From: Corynebacterium sp.
Lineage (GTDB): Bacteria; Actinomycetota; Actinomycetes; Mycobacteriales; Mycobacteriaceae
Assembly (NCBI GenBank): GCA_030531005.1
Contig: JAUMTW010000004.1
Span: 106,917 to 170,916 of the forward strand
Direction of reading: 5' to 3'
Length of the DNA: 64,000 nucleotides
Part shown: positions 55,370 through 64,000 of the stretch, in pieces
Position numbering within the stretch: position 1 is the stretch's first letter
How the letters are laid out: each line of letters opens with the position of its first letter
Program-made: the position numbers and the translations under genes
The notes under the pieces: model-generated
Database searches by the model: none
The model's input: only the letters and a program-made list of their open reading frames with translations
What the model was told of the DNA's origin: nothing

Positions 55370-55710
55370 ATTTCCTCCTTTGGTGTGGACCAAAATCGCA
55401 TGACGGTACACATAGATATGCATACAGCGACTCATGCATTGTGCCCTCAATTCTTGCTGCAGTGCACGCGTGCTTCCCCACATGCGCCCACTGGCCAGCG
55501 TGTCAAGGAATCATCCTTGAGTGACGGCAAACAACTCATGAGTCGATATTTGAACCATAAACCAACCGAGCCACGTTTGTCTCATTTACATCACAAATCA
55601 ATTACGTCACACAGAGCCACAGGAACAACGTGCGCCCACAAAAGTCCCGCTCAACGCAAAAAACTGCGCCTCACAATAACTATTGTGAGATGCAGCACAG
55701 TTTGCAAAGA
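55370..55710. other. Leader region of the NlpC/P60 gene
   Basis: 341 bases between the small membrane-protein gene and the GTG at 55369. The terminator of the upstream gene sits at 55654-55702. The remaining AT/CA-rich bases probably hold the promoter and a long 5' leader for the hydrolase. I see no further gene. Confidence 0.45.
55654..55702 (-). terminator. Terminator of the small membrane-protein gene
   Basis: Central palindrome CTCACAATA (55670-55678)/TATTGTGAG (55681-55689), extended outward by AAACTG/CAGTTT-type pairing. On the minus strand it ends with a run of six T. It lies just after the stop of the gene at 55711. Confidence 0.75.
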
Positions 55711-56238
55711 TTAGGGCGCGTCGCTTCTGGTCTCTACGTCAGAGCCTTCTGCCACCGGCACGGAAGCTTGCCCGAAAGTCCAGTTTTTAAACTTGACAAA
55801 CGCTGCAAGTCCGACAATGACCACCAAAGCGACAACGGCAATATAAATAAATAGAGACTGATCGACATCGTCGCCTTCAAAAGAGATGTATTCCAAGGCT
55901 GCGGTTTGTGTATCGTAACCCATCTTGTTCAAGTCTGTAGACTTGGCATCCACACCGACGCGGAACTCGTCCTCCGATGCCGCACAATAATAACCTGCAC
56001 TGCGCACCAACACGGTTCCTTGATCGACCCCGTGGAGAACGTTTTCTGCAAAAAGGCGACAGTCGCCCACGGGCTCAGGAACTTCTACGATAGCCACGTT
56101 TGTATCATGTTTTTGATTTTCCGCGGCAATGAGTGCAGCAAATTCGGATTGTTGCTCCTCGGTTAAGATTGGTGTGTACACTCCCTGATCGCGCACGCCT
56201 TGGATTGCTGCGTTTGCGATATCGAGATTGATCGACAT
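55711..56238 (-). CDS. Rv1476-type (DUF6676) membrane protein
   Basis: A 175-residue protein conserved between actinobacterial NlpC and acn genes. A soluble N-terminal domain (MSINLDIANAAIQGVRDQGVYTPILTEEQQSEFAALIAAENQ in short, then VAIVEVPEPVGDCRLFAENVLHGV) precedes a single helix (LFIYIAVVALVVIVGLAAFV, about 128-148). A short acidic cytosolic tail follows. The topology suggests the N-terminal part lies outside the membrane. Function unknown; the position is the same as in mycobacteria, as I recall. Confidence 0.8.
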   Translation of the reverse strand: MSINLDIANAAIQGVRDQGVYTPILTEEQQSEFAALIAAENQKHDTNVAIVEVPEPVGDCRLFAENVLHGVDQGTVLVRSAGYYCAASEDEFRVGVDAKSTDLNKMGYDTQTAALEYISFEGDDVDQSLFIYIAVVALVVIVGLAAFVKFKNWTFGQASVPVAEGSDVETRSDAP

Positions 56239-57021
56239 GCTTCCTCTTTCTTATAAACGAGCCTCCAAAAAGGCGCCGCATTAAACAAGCAGACTTTTTG
56301 GCCTCCGGCTCCCACCGATTGCCTCCGGCTGCCGCCGCTACCTCGCAGTGGACGTCCCTTTTCTTTAAGCTCTCCTTATTCTTTCATAGCTGGCGCGTGG
56401 CTTTGGTGTTACATGCCAATACTCATCAAAGAATGCTAAACAACGCTTATGATTCCCTCTGCACCCTATCTGCGCCCAACGAATCTGCTTACTTAAATAG
56501 TGAGCTTTCCATTCCTTTGCGCGCCTTACTGTAGTTTTCACTGCGACGGCTCCTTCCGTATCGCCGATACGCCGCACCATTCAAACTCACCGTCAGCCAT
56601 GGCTGATAGGTAACAATAGCCACCCAGAGGCATACCGTTGTTGTAGTACATCTCCTTAACTCATGACTCTTTAAATGCGTGAGACGGTGTCCCTGCTCTA
56701 CTGGCTTTACTTTTCCGTGGGCCACACATGTGCCGATGATTGTTACCTGCACCAGCGCTCTCCGATGTTCTTGGTTGCCTTTGCAGAAAAGGTGTCGCGC
56801 AATGCCTCGCCCTCTTTCGGGGTTAAATATGTCCAACTGGAAAGCAAATTCGCGCGTGCGCATCAAGCGGTATGCAAACAGTACGCTCGTCCTGTTAAGA
56901 TGTGCGTTAGATGACGTTTGTGACCCCAGCACTCGTTCGCAAACGAATTCACGTCCTGCCTTCTGCCGGACATTCATGACTACCCAAGAGCAGCAACGAC
57001 TTAAGCGAAACGGAGCGCACT
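56239..57021. other. Long upstream region of acn
   Basis: 783 bases without a credible gene. GCCTCCGGCT is repeated at 56301-56310 and 56321-56330. The acn promoter and the AcnR-type operator at 56877-56896 lie in the last 150 bases. A long leader with several binding sites is expected for acn, which has complex control in corynebacteria, but I could identify only the AcnR site. Confidence 0.55.
56877..56896 (+). promoter_or_regulatory. AcnR operator overlapping the acn promoter
   Basis: AACAGTAC GCTC GTCCTGTT is an inverted repeat with one mismatch. Its core CAGTACGCTCGTCCTG fits the published corynebacterial AcnR consensus CAGNAC-nnnc-GTACTG except for one base in the right arm. A likely -10 box (TTAAGAT, 56895-56901) directly follows, so bound AcnR would block RNA polymerase. 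The acn start codon is 121 bases downstream. Confidence 0.8.
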
Positions 57022-59835
57022 GTGACTGAGAGCAAGAACTCTTTTGGCGCCAAACAACAACTCAAGGTTGGCGACCGCAGCTACGACTATTTTGCCCTGG
57101 ACGCCGTCCCCGGCATGGAGAAACTGCCTTACTCCTTAAAGGTTTTGGGTGAAAACCTCCTGCGTACCGAAGATGGCGCCAATATCACCAAGGACCACAT
57201 TGAGGCAATTGCCAACTGGGATCCAGAGGCAGAACCTAATGTGGAAATTCAGTTCACTCCAGCACGTGTGCTCATGCAGGATTTCACCGGTGTACCTTGT
57301 GTGGTCGACCTCGCCACTATGCGCGAAGCTGTGAAGACTCTCGGTGGCGACCCAGACAAGGTAAACCCCCTCAATCCTGCCGAAATGGTGATTGACCACT
57401 CGGTCATTATTGAGGCTTTCGGCTCCGAATCCGCGCTAGCGAAGAACGTAGAGATTGAATACGAGCGCAATGAAGAGCGCTACCAGTTCCTGCGCTGGGG
57501 TGCAGAAAACTTCTCCAACTTCCGCGTGGTCCCTCCAGGAACCGGCATCGTGCACCAGGTTAATATCGAATATCTAGCCCGCGTGGTCTTCGACAACGAT
57601 GGACTGGCATACCCGGATACCTGTATCGGTACGGACTCCCACACCACCATGGAAAACGGGCTGGGTATTCTCGGCTGGGGCGTGGGCGGTATTGAGGCAG
57701 AGGCTGCGATGCTGGGCCAGCCTGTCTCCATGCTGATTCCAAAGGTTGTCGGATTCAAGCTCACCGGAGAAATCCCAGTTGGCGTGACCGCAACTGACGT
57801 GGTGCTGACCATCACCGAAATACTGCGCGAGCACGGCGTCGTTCAGAAGTTCGTCGAGTTCTACGGCAATGGCGTGAAGTCCATTCCTCTTGCCAACCGC
57901 GCCACCATTGGCAACATGTCCCCTGAGTTCGGCTCTACTTGTGCAATCTTCCCTATTGACGAAGAGACCACCAAGTATATGCACTTGACCGGGCGCCCTG
58001 AAGAGCAAATTGCATTGGTTGAAGCATACGCCAAGGCGCAGGGCATGTGGCTTGAAGAAGATGCGCCAGAGGCAAAGTACTCCGAGTACTTGGAGCTCGA
58101 CCTCACCACCGTCAAGCCTTCTATTGCAGGTCCAAAGCGTCCACAGGATCGCATCTTGCTCGAAGATGCCAAGGAGCAGTTCCGCAAGGATGTGCGCAAC
58201 TACACCGAAGATCCAGTACTCGAGGATGACTCTGCTGCAGCAGAAACCATGGAGTCCGAGGGCGAAGCAACTGATCCAGCGCCCGCTGATGACCCAGGCT
58301 ACAACGCCTCCCGCGCTGGCCACGGAGAATCAGCTGCTAAAGGTGCAGCTGGTCGTCCATCCAACCCAGTGGTGGTCCATTCCCCACATGGTGGCTCCTA
58401 TACCTTGGACCATGGCATGGTGGCTATTGCCTCTATTACTTCGTGTACCAACACCTCTAATCCATCGGTCATGATTGGTGCAGGTTTGATTGCCCGGAAG
58501 GCTGCCGAGAAGGGTTTGAAGGCAAAGCCATGGGTGAAGACCATTTGTGCACCAGGCTCCCAGGTTGTTGATGGCTACTACCAGCGTGCAGATCTGTGGA
58601 AGGATCTGGAGGCCTTGGGCTTCTACCTGTCTGGCTTCGGCTGCACCACCTGTATTGGTAACTCTGGCCCTCTGCCAGATGAGGTTTCTGCTGCCATCAA
58701 TGAGAAAGATCTCGCTGCAACCGCAGTGCTCTCCGGTAACCGTAACTTCGAAGGCCGTATCTCCCCAGATGTGAAGATGAATTACTTGGCATCGCCAATT
58801 ATGGTCATCGCCTACGCTATCGCTGGCACCATGGACTTCGACTTCGAAACCCAAGCCTTGGGTCAAGACCACGATGGCAACGATGTTTTCTTGAAGGACA
58901 TCTGGCCTTCTACCGAAGAAATCGAAGAGACCATTGCCACAGCAATTTCTCGTGAGCTCTATGAGGCAGATTACGCAGATGTCTTCAAGGGCGATGAGCA
59001 GTGGCAGAACCTGGATATCCCAACCGGTAAGACCTTCGAGTGGGATGAGAATTCCACCTACATCCGTAAGGCTCCATATTTTGATGGGATGACCCAGGAG
59101 CCAGAGCCAGTCTCCGACATCTTCGGTGCACGCGTGCTGGCTAAGTTGGGTGATTCGGTCACGACGGACCATATCTCCCCTGCTTCGTCCATTAAACCTG
59201 GCACCCCTGCCGCTCAGTATCTGGATGAGCATGGTGTGGCCCGCAACGACTACAACTCGCTTGGTTCGCGTCGTGGTAACCACGAGGTGATGATGCGCGG
59301 TACCTTCGCAAACATCCGCCTGCAAAACCAGCTCGTTGATGTCACCGGCGGCTATACCCGAGACTTCACTCAAGAAGGTGGCCCACAGGAGTTCATCTTC
59401 GATGCCTGCGAAAACTATAAGGAAGCTGGCATTCCCCTGGTTGTTCTCGGCGGCAAGGAATACGGCACTGGTTCCTCGCGTGACTGGGCCGCGAAGGGCA
59501 CCAATCTACTCGGAGTTCGCGCAGTTATCACCGAATCCTTCGAGCGTATTCACCGTTCGAACCTGATCGGCATGGGCGTTATCCCACTGCAGTTTCCTGC
59601 AGGCGAGTCCCACGAGTCCTTAGGCTTGGACGGCACCGAAACCTTCGATATCACTGGTATTGAAGAGCTTAACGAGGGGCGTACTCCAAAGACGGTGGCA
59701 GTAGTTGCTACCAAGGAAGATGGCTCCACCATTGAATTCGATGCCGTAGTACGCATCGATACCCCTGGTGAGGCTGATTACTACCGCAATGGCGGTATCC
59801 TACAGTACGTGCTGCGCCATATGAGCCGTTCCTAA
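57022..59835 (+). CDS. acn: Aconitate hydratase
   Basis: The 937-residue AcnA-type aconitase of the TCA cycle, starting at GTG 57022 ([24 protein letters not shown]), with GGAG nine bases before it. The 4Fe-4S ligands are Cys475 ([12 protein letters not shown]) and Cys541/Cys544 ([12 protein letters not shown]). Substrate motifs include [29 protein letters not shown] and [20 protein letters not shown] as short blocks. An extra insert rich in Asp/Glu/Ala at about 390-440 ([21 protein letters not shown]) lies between the domains, as seen in corynebacterial aconitases. Iron supply and the AcnR operator upstream control its amount. Confidence 0.97.
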   Translation: MTESKNSFGAKQQLKVGDRSYDYFALDAVPGMEKLPYSLKVLGENLLRTEDGANITKDHIEAIANWDPEAEPNVEIQFTPARVLMQDFTGVPCVVDLATMREAVKTLGGDPDKVNPLNPAEMVIDHSVIIEAFGSESALAKNVEIEYERNEERYQFLRWGAENFSNFRVVPPGTGIVHQVNIEYLARVVFDNDGLAYPDTCIGTDSHTTMENGLGILGWGVGGIEAEAAMLGQPVSMLIPKVVGFKLTGEIPVGVTATDVVLTITEILREHGVVQKFVEFYGNGVKSIPLANRATIGNMSPEFGSTCAIFPIDEETTKYMHLTGRPEEQIALVEAYAKAQGMWLEEDAPEAKYSEYLELDLTTVKPSIAGPKRPQDRILLEDAKEQFRKDVRNYTEDPVLEDDSAAAETMESEGEATDPAPADDPGYNASRAGHGESAAKGAAGRPSNPVVVHSPHGGSYTLDHGMVAIASITSCTNTSNPSVMIGAGLIARKAAEKGLKAKPWVKTICAPGSQVVDGYYQRADLWKDLEALGFYLSGFGCTTCIGNSGPLPDEVSAAINEKDLAATAVLSGNRNFEGRISPDVKMNYLASPIMVIAYAIAGTMDFDFETQALGQDHDGNDVFLKDIWPSTEEIEETIATAISRELYEADYADVFKGDEQWQNLDIPTGKTFEWDENSTYIRKAPYFDGMTQEPEPVSDIFGARVLAKLGDSVTTDHISPASSIKPGTPAAQYLDEHGVARNDYNSLGSRRGNHEVMMRGTFANIRLQNQLVDVTGGYTRDFTQEGGPQEFIFDACENYKEAGIPLVVLGGKEYGTGSSRDWAAKGTNLLGVRAVITESFERIHRSNLIGMGVIPLQFPAGESHESLGLDGTETFDITGIEELNEGRTPKTVAVVATKEDGSTIEFDAVVRIDTPGEADYYRNGGILQYVLRHMSRS

Positions 59836-60090
59836 TACCTTCATTGAAGGTAGGCCTGAAGGTTCTCGAGCGGACTACAGTCGTTTGAACTGATTTCAAT
59901 CGACTCCAAGCGATGGCGGGTCGAGGAATAACTGCATATCACTGCAGCCCTCAACCCGCCATTGTGATACCTTCGCCACTGTCTTGCAGGTGTAGCGTTG
60001 CTGCAGGTTGGTGTTTTTCGCGGGGTATGCATTCCCGTTTTCTTTTCCGTCGTTTTTGTTGCTCACCATATTTTGAGGAGGTTTTCTGCT
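59836..60090. other. acn-acnR spacer with two hairpins
   Basis: 255 bases. Directly at the acn stop lies TACCTTCA-T-TGAAGGTA (59836-59852). Farther on a long inverted repeat pairs 59913-59926 with 59949-59962 (14 bp, one mismatch; left arm ATGGCGGGTCGAGG). An inner CTGCA/TGCAG stem lies in its loop. GAGGAGG (60075-60081) is the acnR ribosome-binding site. Confidence 0.65.
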
Positions 60091-60675
60091 ATGCCGGTTG
60101 TCAGCGCAGCGGAACTCTCCGTGCGTCGCCAAGAAATCCTCGAAGGTGCCCGCGCCTGCTTTGCGACCTATGGGTATGAAGGAGCAACCGTGCGCCGCTT
60201 AGAGCAAGCAACTGGCAAATCACGCGGCGCAATTTTTCACCACTTCGGCGACAAAGAAAATCTCTTCTTAGCGTTGGCGCGCGAAGATGCAGCCCGCATG
60301 GCAGACGTAGTCGCTGAATCTGGCCTCGTACAAGTCATGCGCGAGCTTATCGACGATCCCCAACACTATGAGTGGCTGTCTACCCGCTTGGAGATTCTTA
60401 CTTTGTTGCGTACTGATGCCGAATTCCGAGCGCTATGGCAGCAACATCAGGCGGTATTAGACACCGCGGTTCGCCAGCGCCTCGAACACAATGCAGCTTT
60501 GGGACGCGTGCGCGATGATGTCCCCTTGGATGTGTTGCACTCGTATCTTGAAATTGTCTTCGATGGTTTTCTCGCCCGCTTAGGCAGTGGCGCTGCTACC
60601 GAAGACTTAGAAGCAGTCCTGGATGTTGTTGAAGGTGCAATTCGAATTCAGGCACCAGCGAACGCTAACTCATAA
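60091..60675 (+). CDS. acnR: TetR-family repressor of acn
   Basis: A 194-residue regulator starting at ATG 60091 (MPVVSAAELSVRRQEILEGARACFATYGYEGATVRRLEQATGKSRGAIFHHFGDKENLFLALA in short). The helix-turn-helix GATVRRLEQATGKSRGAIFHHFGDK is the TetR signature, and the rest is the ligand domain. Position directly after acn, and the operator at 56877, identify it as AcnR, which represses acn and binds citrate-Mg as co-ligand in C. glutamicum (established). An upstream in-frame start at 59998 is unlikely. Confidence 0.95.
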   Translation: MPVVSAAELSVRRQEILEGARACFATYGYEGATVRRLEQATGKSRGAIFHHFGDKENLFLALAREDAARMADVVAESGLVQVMRELIDDPQHYEWLSTRLEILTLLRTDAEFRALWQQHQAVLDTAVRQRLEHNAALGRVRDDVPLDVLHSYLEIVFDGFLARLGSGAATEDLEAVLDVVEGAIRIQAPANANS

Positions 60676-60744
60676 TCTCCCCAACCCCACTTTTTTACAG
60701 CGCTTACCGGCATTATCGGTATTCTAGTCGCCCACCACACCTAA

Positions 60745-60771
60745 CTAGACCAAGCAGTCTAGGTAGTCTAG
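60745..60771 (+). promoter_or_regulatory. Palindromic site and likely promoter of the amidotransferase gene
   Basis: CTAGAC (60745-60750), six bases, GTCTAG (60757-60762), and another GTCTAG at 60766-60771. TAGGAT at 60769-60774 is a good -10 box; transcription would begin at or next to the ATG at 60783, which has no convincing ribosome-binding site. The message may therefore be leaderless. Confidence 0.5.
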
Positions 60772-60782
60772 GATAGATTGCT

Positions 60783-61526
60783 ATGGGTTCTATCCTTCTG
60801 GTTTCACCTCGCCAAGGCGCCGAAATTGCACACGCCGAGTATCAAGATGTCCTACGCGCAACCAAATTGCCCGCAGCTGAACTCGACCATGTGCTCCTCG
60901 ATACTCCCAATGCGCAGCTGCCAAACTTGGACAACTACCGTGGCATCATCGTTGGCGGTAGCCCCTTAAATGTCACCAACAAAAACTATGATGCCTGGCA
61001 GCAGCATGTGCATCACGAATTAGGAAGACTGATTGAACTAGACATGCCGGTCTTTTTTGTCTGCTATGGCAATGCTTTTGTTGTGGACTACTTCGGTGGA
61101 ACCATCGCGCGTACCCACCCAGAGACTTCTGGCCCCACCCTGGTCCAGCTCACTGCTGCCGGCGAAGAGGACCCAATCACCAAGAATTTGCCTGCTAGCT
61201 TTACATCATTGACTGGCCACACCGAAAATGCGGTGAGTGTTCCTGAAAGCGTTATCTTGCTGGCCCAAGGCCCAACCTGCCCGATTCAGATGGTGCGCGG
61301 CAACGCATCAACCTGGGCCTGCCAATTTCACGCTGAAATGGATGCCGAGGGCATGCACCGCCGCATGGACTTCTACTATGACTATGGCTACTTCCCGGTT
61401 GCAGAATACGATGCCATCATCGCCCAATTACCAAGTATTGATACCACTTATTCCAATAAAGTGCTGCAAAACTTCGTGACATATTGCTTTGCCCAACACA
61501 CAACCAGCGTGCGTAGCTCAGTGTAA
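60783..61526 (+). CDS. Class I glutamine amidotransferase-like protein
   Basis: A 247-residue GATase1 domain (GMP-synthase/YfeJ-like subfamily). MGSILLVSPRQGAEIAHAEYQDVLR opens the Rossmann-type core. IIVGGSPLNVTNKNYDAW and FFVCYGNAFVVDYFGG surround the nucleophile Cys (VCYGNAF). WACQFHAEMDAEGMHRR carries the His-x-Glu of the catalytic triad (FHAE). It lacks a synthetase domain, so the amide acceptor or partner is unknown; it may hydrolyse gamma-glutamyl bonds. It is in the same order after acnR in other corynebacteria. Confidence 0.88.
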   Translation: MGSILLVSPRQGAEIAHAEYQDVLRATKLPAAELDHVLLDTPNAQLPNLDNYRGIIVGGSPLNVTNKNYDAWQQHVHHELGRLIELDMPVFFVCYGNAFVVDYFGGTIARTHPETSGPTLVQLTAAGEEDPITKNLPASFTSLTGHTENAVSVPESVILLAQGPTCPIQMVRGNASTWACQFHAEMDAEGMHRRMDFYYDYGYFPVAEYDAIIAQLPSIDTTYSNKVLQNFVTYCFAQHTTSVRSSV

Positions 61527-61686
61527 CGAGTCCAAACGGCTCTCTTCTCAGGAATCCGGATTTTACAATCAGGGCCACGAGCCCAAATGCTACGCACACC
61601 GGGGAGCAAATCCCCCACAACAAACTGGAGCCACAGCCAGTAGTGCAATCAGGCCGGCTCCAATTCTTTGGATCTCGAATCCGTAT

Positions 61687-63753
61687 TTAGACCGCTGGTA
61701 TGAGTTCCTGGGCATCAGGAGATTCAGAAATCTTGGTCCCTGGCTCTGTCTCTGGTTCGCTTTGGTCTCCCGAGGTCACCACACATCCTGGATGTGGCTT
61801 CTTGCCCCGCGGGTATGCCTGGGCAAGGGCATCTGCAAAGCGATGGGCCTTGGCAATTGCACCTTCGGAATTCGGGTGGATGCCATCGTCTATGAACCAA
61901 TCATCGTGCACCTCATTGCGCCAGTCATAGACCCGCAAATTCGGATACTGCTGACAAGATTCAATAATCGCATCGCTATAGCTTTGCATCGTGGTATCGA
62001 TATAGGCCGGATCAGTGGCATTGACAGTACGCAAAGTCCCCCACATCACTTTTTCTTGGTCCTTGAGTAATTCCATGATGGTATCGATACGAGAGGATGG
62101 AGGCCCAGAGTTACCGACCTGAATATTGGCTGCATCATTCGTGCCAACTGCTAATACCCAGCAGGGATCCTCATAATTTTGGGCCAGGAGGTTCGTGATG
62201 ACTTCTTGGATATTTGGATCGGAGCCGAGACGCTCAAAAGTAGCGCGCGCACCTTTAGTGTCGTTCACCACCACCGAAGCACCCACCCGGTAATACTGCG
62301 CGGTGAGGCGCTGCTCGGGATCGACGATGTAAGCCTCACTATCAAGCGCAATAGAAGTCGAATCGCCAATGTGGATGACCGTGGTGCAATTGGCGAGGCC
62401 ATCACTTGCAGGATCGACAACCTGACCAGTAGCAGTCTGCGGGTTGTCGGCGCCTGCATCTTGCTGGGCTTGGGCCCGGGCCAGAGTATCTAAGTCTTCT
62501 GCTTGGCGTGAACCTTCCGGTACTGCCGCGTTCAAGGCCACCAAGGAGGCAACACTAAAGACACTGATCGCCGCTATATGGATGCCCACTGGCAAGCGGG
62601 TAGCGAAATTCTTGCGGATTTGATCACCGTTGAGGTTACGCATCACGCTGCGCCCCACAGCGCGAATACCGTGACGCCGAATCGGGTCTTCAATAAAACG
62701 CCAAGAAAACGCAGCGATCACGATAGTCAGTGCAATTGTACCCAGGCCTACCAGCAGTGGATGTTCCTGCACCCAGGACTGTGGCATAAAGGCCAAAATT
62801 GGCATATGCCACAAGTAAATGCCATAGGTACGCTCACCTACCCAGCGCAACGGAGTGCAGCCTAGGATCTTACTCATCCAAGTGTGTTGTGAGCTCACCG
62901 CAATGAGTACTCCCAGCGTTGCCAGTGAGAGGAGCGGGAAACCTTGGTGATAGAGGAATGGTTCGGCATCATTGGTGGTTACCATCATGACCAAAATACC
63001 GATAAGACCACCAAGGCCAAGTAGCTCGACAACCCCTCGTGCAATACCTGGGCGCAGTGTGCCACCAAGGCGCCAGCAAAAAGCTAAGGCCACACCCCAA
63101 AATAGCCCGGCGGCACGGGTATCAGTGCCTTGATAAATACGGGAATTATCCAGCCCCGGGGTATATAAGCTAATCATAAGCCACGTACTTAATGCAGTAG
63201 CGATGATTGCAAAGCTGGCACCGAAGATGCGCATCTTCTTCGTATTTCCCCGGGCAATAATACCCAAACCCACGAAAATCAGCGGCCAAATAAAGTAGAA
63301 TTGTTCTTCCACAGACAACGACCACATATGGTCCAGCGGGCCATGTCCTGCGAATGCATCGAAATAGGAATTTCCCTGGGCAATCTCATACCAGTTGTTC
63401 ACGTAGAAGATGGCAGCCACGCCTTGCCACCCGCGTTCGCGTAAGAGATCAGGTTGTGCGATAGCAGTTGCGGCCCATACTACTGCCACAAGTATTATTA
63501 CTGCTGGCAGCAGACGACGTATTCTGCGGATCCAGAAATGCCCCAGACTCACCTTTCCCTTGGTTTGCCATTCCTTGAGCAATAAAGACGTAATCAAAAA
63601 CCCCGAGAGGGTGAAGAAAACTCCCACACCGAGCAAGCCACCCGGCAGGCTTGCTGCGTTGGTGTGATACCAAATGGCGCCCAATACGGCGATGGCACGC
63701 AAGCCATCAAGGCCTGGTAAGTACTGTTGGGAGGTACCAAGGGGGCGTGGCAT
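61687..63753 (-). CDS. OafA/YrhL-type membrane acyltransferase fused to an SGNH domain
   Basis: A 688-residue cell-envelope O-acyltransferase. The acyltransferase-3 half (residues about 10-380) starts PGLDGLRAIAVLGAIWYHTN, with the conserved catalytic-type R/H, then GVGVFFTLSGFLITSLLL, FWIRRIRRLLPAVI and about ten helices. The periplasmic SGNH half (from about 440) has VIHIGDSTSIALDSEAY, the G-x-N-D block AVGTNDAANI and the catalytic DDGIHPNSEG (D-x-x-H). This architecture transfers acetyl or succinyl groups to cell-wall glycans such as peptidoglycan or arabinogalactan. Here the acceptor is unknown. It is convergent with the amidotransferase gene. Confidence 0.92.
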   Translation of the reverse strand: MPRPLGTSQQYLPGLDGLRAIAVLGAIWYHTNAASLPGGLLGVGVFFTLSGFLITSLLLKEWQTKGKVSLGHFWIRRIRRLLPAVIILVAVVWAATAIAQPDLLRERGWQGVAAIFYVNNWYEIAQGNSYFDAFAGHGPLDHMWSLSVEEQFYFIWPLIFVGLGIIARGNTKKMRIFGASFAIIATALSTWLMISLYTPGLDNSRIYQGTDTRAAGLFWGVALAFCWRLGGTLRPGIARGVVELLGLGGLIGILVMMVTTNDAEPFLYHQGFPLLSLATLGVLIAVSSQHTWMSKILGCTPLRWVGERTYGIYLWHMPILAFMPQSWVQEHPLLVGLGTIALTIVIAAFSWRFIEDPIRRHGIRAVGRSVMRNLNGDQIRKNFATRLPVGIHIAAISVFSVASLVALNAAVPEGSRQAEDLDTLARAQAQQDAGADNPQTATGQVVDPASDGLANCTTVIHIGDSTSIALDSEAYIVDPEQRLTAQYYRVGASVVVNDTKGARATFERLGSDPNIQEVITNLLAQNYEDPCWVLAVGTNDAANIQVGNSGPPSSRIDTIMELLKDQEKVMWGTLRTVNATDPAYIDTTMQSYSDAIIESCQQYPNLRVYDWRNEVHDDWFIDDGIHPNSEGAIAKAHRFADALAQAYPRGKKPHPGCVVTSGDQSEPETEPGTKISESPDAQELIPAV

Positions 63754-63948
63754 AGTGATCCAATCAGCAATGTCGCAAACAAAAATAGGTCGCGGGCACC
63801 TTATTCTCTCCCTTTATCTCAACGTTATTATCAACGCTGCAGATTGCTTGCTTCAAGAGGTACGACATCCCGCAGATGACCTGTGTTCACCTAAACGTTT
63901 TGGCTTGGTGGTGTGCTGAAGATAGTTCTGGTGGGCATAATCAGCCCT

Positions 63949-64000
63949 ATGGCACATCTTCTTGACACTAAATACACAGGCGAACAGTTCACTTCAGCCT
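63949..64000 (+). CDS. Start of an unidentified gene (runs off the window)
   Basis: ATG 63949 followed by 16 open codons (AHLLDTKYTGEQFTSA) to the window end. No clear ribosome-binding site precedes it. The 195 bases between it and the divergent acyltransferase contain no other feature I can support. Too short to identify. Confidence 0.45.
   Translation, partial: MAHLLDTKYTGEQFTSA

Noticed and set aside
58330-59373. 347-codon minus-strand frame inside acn
   Set aside because: Antisense shadow produced by the GC-biased codon use of aconitase; Trp/Cys/His-rich composition is not protein-like.

Overview
The window comes from an actinobacterium, almost certainly a Corynebacterium. It carries mycothiol ligase (mshC), an N-terminal piece of the actinobacterial ARC ATPase, a Rv1476-type small membrane protein, a ferrochelatase with C-terminal Cys residues, and the acn-acnR-amidotransferase run. 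The order arc, trmI, aminopeptidase, recB-like, fhs, hisG, hisE, HAD, metH, mshC, uppP, lipoprotein, pyrD, mutA/mutB/meaB, SPFH/NfeD, hemH, NlpC/P60, acn, acnR is the conserved corynebacterial backbone as I remember it. I cannot name the species.

Layout. (1) 1-4100: backbone genes arc, trmI, M18 aminopeptidase, a RecB-type nuclease and a lone HigA-like antitoxin. (2) 4100-18430: a defence island. It holds a truncated MmeI-like methylase, then an approximately 11 kb minus-strand run read from 17886 down to 6594: a frameshifted protein with a G-x-N-N motif, a second protein with the same motif, a small HTH protein, a RloC-like ABC ATPase/anticodon-nuclease gene (broken), hsdM, hsdS, hsdR and a novel repeat-containing membrane protein. 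An integrase remnant marks the right edge. (3) 18637-32032: fhs, hisG, hisE, a HAD phosphatase, metH, mshC, uppP, a lipoprotein, pyrD and a PEBP protein. (4) tRNA-Leu(GAG) at 32134, followed by a second accessory block to about 41400. This contains the debris of a UvrD/AddA-type helicase-nuclease and a coherent sulfated-sugar cluster: ROK kinase, MFS sugar porter, cytosolic sulfatase, ROK repressor, anaerobic sulfatase maturase and TauE/SafE exporter. (5) 41826-64000: backbone again, with meaB-mutB-mutA, a DedA/TVP38 protein, an SPFH-NfeD pair, hemH, an NlpC/P60 hydrolase, acn with acnR, a GATase, an SGNH acyltransferase and the first codons of a further gene.

Functional themes. The defence island looks like a type I restriction system coupled to an RloC/PrrC-like tRNase module. 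The tRNase half is dead by a stop codon exactly at the Walker A lysine plus three frameshifts, while hsdMSR is intact. The sulfated-sugar cluster suggests uptake, cytosolic desulfation, sugar phosphorylation and sulfate/sulfite export. Two matching 29-bp sites lie before its transporter and kinase genes. A clear AcnR-type operator precedes acn.

Limits: all assignments are by eye from motifs and neighbourhood, and no database search was possible. Several frameshifts are explained by one missing base in a homopolymer, so sequencing error must be excluded for those genes.
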